From Methylobacterium hispanicum (GTDB taxonomy: Bacteria; Pseudomonadota; Alphaproteobacteria; Rhizobiales; Beijerinckiaceae): DNA of 64,000 bases. The DNA is taken from contig NZ_BPQO01000024.1 of assembly GCF_022179285.1 (NCBI RefSeq), positions 49,683 to 113,682 of the forward strand, in the 5' to 3' direction. Of the stretch, positions 58,805 through 64,000 are shown one piece after another. The notes under the pieces were generated by a model, which was given only the letters and a program-made list of their open reading frames with translations, had not been told where the DNA came from and did no database searches. Position 1 is the first letter of the stretch. Every line of letters starts with the position of its first letter. The position numbers were made by a program, and so were the translations under genes.

Positions 58805-61800
58805 ATGGGCACCTATGCTCGCGCGTGTCCGCCTGTGAGCCCCGATTCGCCCATCCCCCGCGCCGAAGCATCCCCATCGACCAATGCCCATGATCCAATT
58901 GGCCGCCTCCCGAACCTCCCGTATGCGAGTGTCTCCGATGTCGAACCGCGACGGCTGGGCGGCGTGGTGAGCGGCACGGAGGGCGAGTGCCCGCAAGACC
59001 GCTCGTCGCCATCGCAGCCGGTGTCCTACCAGGCGATCTTTGAGAGCGCCGTCGACTTCGCCATCGTCACCACCGACCACGAGGGACGCGTCACTGCCTG
59101 GAACCCGGGCGCGGAGCGCATCCTGGGCTGGTCGGCCGAGGAGATGGTCGGGCATTCGGCGGAGACCTTCTTCACGCCCGAGGACCGCGCGGCCGGGCGT
59201 CCCGCGGAGGAGGTGCGCCAGACTGCCGAGACCGGGCGGGCAGCCGACGAGCGCTGGCACCTGCGCAAGGACGGCACACGCTTCTGGGCCAGCGGGGAGA
59301 TGATGCCCCTTCGCTCGCCCGAGGGCGCCGACCTGGGCTTCCTCAAGATCCTGCGCGACCGCACGACGGCCACGGCGAGCGAGGGTGAGACCCGCCGCGT
59401 CCGCGACGAGTTGCAGGTCGTCACCGACGCGCTGCCGGTCCTCATCAGCTTCATCGACCACGACCACGTCTACCGCTTCGCGAACAAGCACTACGAGGCC
59501 TGGTTCGACCGTCCGGCGAGCGAAATCCTGAACCGGCCGGTGCGCGAGGTCGTCGGCGAGGAGGTCTACCAGGCCAGGTTGCCCTTCATGGCACGGGCGC
59601 TCGCCGGCGAGGATATCACCTTCGACGCGCTGATGCCGTACCGTGGCGGCGTGACCCGCCAGTCGGAGATCCGCTACATCCCGCGTCGGACGGAGGGCGG
59701 TGTCGTCGACGGCATCTTCGTCATGGTGACCGACATCGCCGAGCGCCAGGCGGCCCAGGCCGACCTACGCGAGGCCGAGGACCGGCTCAGGCTGGCCCTG
59801 GAGGGGGCCGGCACCGGCATCTACGACTACGACCTCGTCACCGGCGCGCTCACCTGGGACGCGCGTACCCGCGCCCTGTTCGGGCTGTCGGCCGACGACC
59901 CGGTCTCCTACGAGGGCACCTTCCTGCCGGGCGTTCACCCGGACGACCGGGAGCGGGCCGACCGCGCCGTCCAGGCGGCCATCGGCGCACGCGAGGGCTT
60001 CGAGCTGGAATACCGCGTGATCGGCAGGCGCGACGGCGTGGAGCGCCTGTTGGCGGCACGCGGTAACACGGTCTTCCGTGACGGACGGCCCGACCGCTTC
60101 GTCGGAACGGTTCGCGACATCACCGATGCACGTGCCGCAGAGGCGACCGCGCGCCGCTTGGCGGCCCTCGTCGAGCAGTCGAGCGACTTTATCGGGGTCG
60201 CCGACCTCGAAGGCAACGCCGAGTTCGTCAACGAGGGCGGTCGCAAGTTGGTCGGGCTCGCGAGCCTGGAGGAAGCTCGCCGTTACAACCTGATGGACTA
60301 TTTCGAGCCGGCGGACCGTCCGACGGTGCTGGGGAAGGTCCTTCCGGCCGTTCGCGAGAGCGGCTTCTGGGAGGGCGACCTCGCCTTCCGCAACTTCTCA
60401 ACCGGCGCCGCAGTACCGGTTCACTACGCCATCTTCCCGGTCCGCGACGCGCACGGTTCCGTCACAGGCTACGGCACCGTCACCCGCGACCTCACGGAGC
60501 GCCGCAGGCAGGAATCCTTCCGGGATGCCCTGATCACGTTCGGCGACAGGCTGCAGGCGTGCCGCGACACCGCCGAGATGGCGGCGGTCGGGGCTGAGAT
60601 CATGGCTCGCACGCTTGGCCTGGATCGGGCCGGGTACGGCACCGTCGACGAGGCGATGGAGCATGTCGAGATCGAGCGGGATTGGACGGCGCCGGGGGTG
60701 GCCAGCGTCGCCGGCCGCCACCGCTTCGACGAGTTCGGCGAGGTCCGCGCGGGCCTGGCGCAAGGGCGCGAGGTCGTCATCCACGACGTGACGACCGACC
60801 CGCGGACCGCGCGCAACCCGGGCCCGCTCCTGGCCATCGGCGTACGCGCCTTGATCAACGTGCCGGTGTTGGAGCAGGGCCGGATCGTGGCTCTGTTCTT
60901 CTTGCACGACCGGCAGGTGCGCGACTGGCGCACCGACAAGCTCGCCTTCATCCGCGACATCGCCGAGCGTACCCGGGCCGCCATCGAGCGCTTCCGCGCC
61001 GAGGCGAGCCGGCGCGAGAGCGAGGAGCAGTTCCGGGTCTTCGCCCAGGCCATGCCGAACCACGTCTGGGCGGCGGACGCGAACGGCGCCCTCTACTGGT
61101 TCAACGAGCAGGTGCATGCCTACGCCGGCACCTCGGCGGGCGAACTCGACGGAACGGCCTGGGCGTCCATCGTGCATCCGGACGATGTTGGGGCGGCGGG
61201 ACGCGCCTGGGGGGCCGCGCTGGCCGACGGGACGCATTACGAGACCGAGTTCCGCATTCGGCGCGCGGACGGGGCCTTCCGCTGGTTCCTCGTCCGGGCC
61301 GAGCCGATCCACGGTCCCAACGGCGCGGTCGTCCGCTGGATCGGCACGAACACCGACATAGAGGACCGCAAGCAGGCCGCAGCCCAGTTGGAGCGCCTCA
61401 ACGAGAACCTGGAGCAGCAGGTCGAGGAGCGCACCCGCGACCGCGACCGGATGTGGCGGCTCTCAACCGACGTCATGCTGGTGGCACGCTTCGACGCGAC
61501 CATCGTGGCGGTGAACCCGGCCTGGACCACGCTATTCGGCTGGAGCGAGGCCGACTTGGTCGGGCGCTCCTTCATGGACCTTGTCCACCCGGACGACGCA
61601 GCCTCCACAGCGGCGGCGGCCGGCGACCTCTCGGACGGTTCGGTCATCCCCCGCTTCGAGAACCGCTACCGCCACAAGGACGGCAGCTACCGATGGCTGT
61701 CCTGGACCGCCGTGCCGGACGAGAGCTTCATCCACGCGGTCGGACGCGACGTGCAGGCCGAGAGGGAAGCGGCCGCGGCGCTCGCCCTGACCGAGGAGGC

Positions 61801-62950
61801 GCTGCGCCAAGCTCAGAAGATGGAGGCCGTTGGGCAGCTCACCGGTGGCCTCGCCCACGACTTCAACAACCTACTTACCGGCATTTCGGGCTCGCTCGAA
61901 CTCCTGCAGACCCGGATGAGCCAGGGCCGGCTGACCGACCTCGACCGCTACATCAACGCCGCGCAGGGCGCCTCGAAGCGGGCGGCGGCCCTGACCCACC
62001 GCCTGCTCGCTTTCTCGCGCCGGCAGACGCTCGACCCCAAGCCCACCGACGTGAACGCCCTCGTGCACGGCATGGAGGACCTGATCCGGCGGACCGTGGG
62101 CCCGGCGGTCCACATCGAGGTGGTCGGGGCGGCCGGGCTCTGGCCGGCGCTGGTCGATCCGCCCCAACTTGAGAACGCGCTGCTCAACCTCTGCATCAAT
62201 GCCCGCGATGCGATGCCTGAAGGCGGTCGGATCACCATAGAGACGGCCAACAAGTGGCTCGATGACCGAACGGCGAGGGAGCGTGAACTACCGCCGGGGC
62301 AGTACCTGTCGCTCTGCGTCACAGACACCGGCACCGGCATGACGCCCGACGTCATCGCCCGCGCCTTCGACCCCTTCTTCACGACGAAGCCGACGGGTCA
62401 GGGCACGGGGCTCGGCCTCTCCATGATCTACGGCTTCGCCCGGCAGTCGGGCGGGCAGGTGCGCATCTACTCGGAGGTGGGCCAAGGCACGACGATGTGC
62501 ATCTACCTGCCGCGGCACTACGGAGAGGCGGAGGGCGATGACGGCATGCCCGACCTCTCGACCGCGCCCCGGGCCGAGCAGGGAGAGACGGTCCTCATCG
62601 TCGACGACGAGCCGAGCATCCGCATGCTTGTCACCGAGGTCCTGGAGGACCTCGGCTACACCGCCATTGAGGCGTCGGATGCTGTCGCCGGCCTGAAGGT
62701 GCTTCAGTCGGACGTGCGCATCGACCTGCTGGTCACCGACGTCGGGCTGCCCGGCGGCATGAACGGCCGCCAGATGGCCGACGCCGCGCGGGTGAGCAGG
62801 CCGAATCTGAAGGTGCTATTCATCACCGGCTACGCGGAGAACGCTGCGGTCGGCAACGGCCACCTGGAGCCCGGCATGGCAGTGCTGACCAAGCCCTTCG
62901 TGATGGAGGCGTTAGCCAGCCGCATCAAGGACCTGATCTCCAACCCGTGA
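58805..62950 (+). CDS. Multi-PAS/GAF hybrid histidine kinase, 1381 aa
   Basis: Domain order with rough residues: PAS (75-190, ILGWSAEEMVGHS), PAS_4 (200-320), PAS_3 (325-440), PAS (445-560), GAF (575-720, LGLDRAGYGTVDE), PAS_3 (740-860, FRIRRADGAFRWFLVRAEP), PAS (885-1000), HisKA with His in GGLAHDFNNLLTGISG (~1018), HATPase (FDPFFTTKPTGQGTGLGLSM, ~1195), receiver with Asp in LLVTDVGLPGGMNG (~1315). No membrane helix, so a cytoplasmic multi-input sensor. ATG 58805 is the first start; GTG or ATG codons slightly downstream are possible because the first 70 residues are low-complexity. Confidence 0.93.
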   Translation: MGTYARACPPVSPDSPIPRAEASPSTNAHDPIGRLPNLPYASVSDVEPRRLGGVVSGTEGECPQDRSSPSQPVSYQAIFESAVDFAIVTTDHEGRVTAWNPGAERILGWSAEEMVGHSAETFFTPEDRAAGRPAEEVRQTAETGRAADERWHLRKDGTRFWASGEMMPLRSPEGADLGFLKILRDRTTATASEGETRRVRDELQVVTDALPVLISFIDHDHVYRFANKHYEAWFDRPASEILNRPVREVVGEEVYQARLPFMARALAGEDITFDALMPYRGGVTRQSEIRYIPRRTEGGVVDGIFVMVTDIAERQAAQADLREAEDRLRLALEGAGTGIYDYDLVTGALTWDARTRALFGLSADDPVSYEGTFLPGVHPDDRERADRAVQAAIGAREGFELEYRVIGRRDGVERLLAARGNTVFRDGRPDRFVGTVRDITDARAAEATARRLAALVEQSSDFIGVADLEGNAEFVNEGGRKLVGLASLEEARRYNLMDYFEPADRPTVLGKVLPAVRESGFWEGDLAFRNFSTGAAVPVHYAIFPVRDAHGSVTGYGTVTRDLTERRRQESFRDALITFGDRLQACRDTAEMAAVGAEIMARTLGLDRAGYGTVDEAMEHVEIERDWTAPGVASVAGRHRFDEFGEVRAGLAQGREVVIHDVTTDPRTARNPGPLLAIGVRALINVPVLEQGRIVALFFLHDRQVRDWRTDKLAFIRDIAERTRAAIERFRAEASRRESEEQFRVFAQAMPNHVWAADANGALYWFNEQVHAYAGTSAGELDGTAWASIVHPDDVGAAGRAWGAALADGTHYETEFRIRRADGAFRWFLVRAEPIHGPNGAVVRWIGTNTDIEDRKQAAAQLERLNENLEQQVEERTRDRDRMWRLSTDVMLVARFDATIVAVNPAWTTLFGWSEADLVGRSFMDLVHPDDAASTAAAAGDLSDGSVIPRFENRYRHKDGSYRWLSWTAVPDESFIHAVGRDVQAEREAAAALALTEEALRQAQKMEAVGQLTGGLAHDFNNLLTGISGSLELLQTRMSQGRLTDLDRYINAAQGASKRAAALTHRLLAFSRRQTLDPKPTDVNALVHGMEDLIRRTVGPAVHIEVVGAAGLWPALVDPPQLENALLNLCINARDAMPEGGRITIETANKWLDDRTARERELPPGQYLSLCVTDTGTGMTPDVIARAFDPFFTTKPTGQGTGLGLSMIYGFARQSGGQVRIYSEVGQGTTMCIYLPRHYGEAEGDDGMPDLSTAPRAEQGETVLIVDDEPSIRMLVTEVLEDLGYTAIEASDAVAGLKVLQSDVRIDLLVTDVGLPGGMNGRQMADAARVSRPNLKVLFITGYAENAAVGNGHLEPGMAVLTKPFVMEALASRIKDLISNP

Positions 62951-63003
62951 CATCGACCATGGCGTTGAGGTCGGTGTGGTCGGTCTGACCAAAGCCTGGC
63001 GGT

Positions 63004-63892
63004 TCAGGCGAGCTGCCCGCCCCCGTCCTCCGCCTCCGCCACCCTGCGGAAAGGCAGAACGCGGCCCGGCCGCTTGGACAGAAGGCGTTCGACCGCTGCC
63101 CGGAGTTCGTCGAGCGCGAAGGGCTTGCGCAGCACGGGTACGCCCTCCGAGGGTAGCGCTGCCGCATCAGCGTAGCCCGTCATCATGAGCACGCCAGGCG
63201 CGGGGTCGAGCGCCAGCGCCCGCCCAGCAAGCTCGGTTCCCGTCATCCCGGGCATGGCGTAGTCGGTCAGCAGCAGGTCGATGCGGTTTCCCCCGTGCAG
63301 CAGCCGCAGGGCCTCCGCGCCGCCGCTTGCCTCGACGACCCCGTAGCCGAGTTCCTCCAGCAAGGTGACGGCGACGGCACGAACCTGGGGATCGTCATCG
63401 ACGACGAGGATGCGCGTCGCGTCCGTCGCAACTCCACGGCCTTGCGTCCGGTCGGCGTCCGCGCCGGCGACAACCTCGCCCCGGAGGAGATAGATCGATG
63501 CCGTGGTGCCCTCACCATGTCGGCTGCGCAACGTAATGGCGCCGCCGAGCTGACGCGCCGTGCCGTAGACCTGCGCAAGCCCAAGACCCGTACCCTTGCC
63601 CTGGGGCTTGGTCGTGAAGAAGGGTTCGAACGCGCGGGCGAGGACATCCGGCGACATGCCATCGCCCGTATCGGCGACCGTGAGCACTACGAGATCCCCC
63701 GCCGGCACGGTCCCGGGTCGTGGCGCGCCGGCGGGCAGATTCTCGGTCTCGATCCGTATCTCCCCGGCACCCTGCAGGGCGTCGCGCGCGTTCGTCACGA
63801 GGTTGAGGACAGCCAGTTCGATCCGGTGCGGGTCGGCCACCGCGGGCCACAGGTCCGCGGCCAGGCGCGTCACGACGGCGGTGCCGCCGCCT
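63004..63892 (-). pseudogene. C-terminal part of a hybrid histidine kinase cut by an insertion
   Basis: Reads LGGGTAVVTRLAADLWPAVA then HATPase (NARDAL, FEPFFTTKPQGKGTGLGLAQ) and a receiver (LLLTDYAMPGMTG; Lys in LRKPFALDEL). Homology to kinases stops abruptly at about 63892, where upstream HisKA and sensor domains should lie; in their place is an IS-end-like sequence. Convergent with the 1381-aa kinase (53 bp between stops). Confidence 0.72.
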
Positions 63893-64000
63893 AAGAGCCT
63901 GTTTGAGGTCCTCCGCCGGCCGTCCCCATCTGTCTCGTGTCACCAATACACGATCCGTCTGGCAGGACGGAGGAGAGAGCAGATGTGGACGGACCGGCAT
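63893..64000 (+). mobile_element. Probable left end of an IS5-type insertion sequence (partial)
   Basis: Begins GAGCCTGTTTGAGGT at 63895, an end typical of IS5/IS427-group elements, preceded by TA (63892-63893) as possible target duplication. About 88 bp in, GGAGGAGAG and an ATG at 63983 open a frame MWTDRH..., the common start of IS5-type transposases. Only six codons are inside the window. Confidence 0.55.

Overview
This is a high-GC alphaproteobacterial chromosome segment. CpdR (near-canonical for Rhizobiales), the periplasmic-type PaoABC aldehyde oxidoreductase, a NepR/EcfG general-stress module, EcfG-type promoters (GGAAC-N16-CGTT) and the many PAS-containing hybrid kinases all point to Methylobacterium/Methylorubrum or a close relative. 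The assignment rests on gene content and style only, since no database search was possible.

Layout. (1) 1-8.4 kb: the start of a general-stress sigma factor whose N-terminus carries a NepR-like domain in frame (it runs off the left edge), a type I secretion operon (ABC exporter, adaptor, repeat-rich partner protein), a small XRE regulator and a PanE-like reductase. (2) 8.5-25.7 kb: core-like genes. These include tRNA-Leu(CAA), a MarR-FUSC-DUF1656-HlyD efflux operon, paoABC, DedA, DsbB, DUF1178, a nitrilase-family hydrolase, glutaredoxin, CpdR, an N-formylglutamate amidohydrolase family protein, GalU, a candidate small RNA, GalE, a lytic transglycosylase and a Crp/Fnr regulator.

(3) 25.85-about 42 kb: an integrated mobile element. 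A tRNA-Gly(UCC) 3' half with a poorly pairing 5' half looks like an attachment-site junction. A tyrosine integrase follows at once, then a metallophosphoesterase, about a dozen small minus-strand orphan genes with recurring leaders and structured spacers, an L7/L12-C-terminal-like protein, a Cro-like repressor, a HigB-HigA/ImmA-type toxin-antitoxin pair with TTACC palindromes, a frameshifted HTH gene, and a graveyard with a metallophosphoesterase tail cut by an IS21-type fragment. No capsid, tail or conjugation genes are visible, and I found no intact tRNA-Gly marking the right end.

(4) 42.5-64 kb: a sensory block. It holds a second Crp/Fnr paralogue, a two-domain KaiC-like ATPase translationally coupled to a hybrid histidine kinase, two small stress genes with EcfG-type promoters, an acyl-CoA dehydrogenase-like/cytochrome b561 pair, an MHYT-GGDEF-EAL protein, a chemoreceptor with a C-terminal PilZ-like domain, a frameshifted hybrid kinase, a YihY-family protein and a 1381-residue multi-PAS hybrid kinase. 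The window ends in another hybrid kinase cut by what looks like the left end of an IS5-type element.

The recurring theme is stress and environmental sensing: the NepR-sigma fusion at the left edge, EcfG-type promoters at about 47.04 and 49.24 kb (a weaker one at 8.47 kb), and dense two-component and cyclic-di-GMP machinery. Start codons were chosen by Shine-Dalgarno sequences, 4-bp stop/start overlaps and family length.
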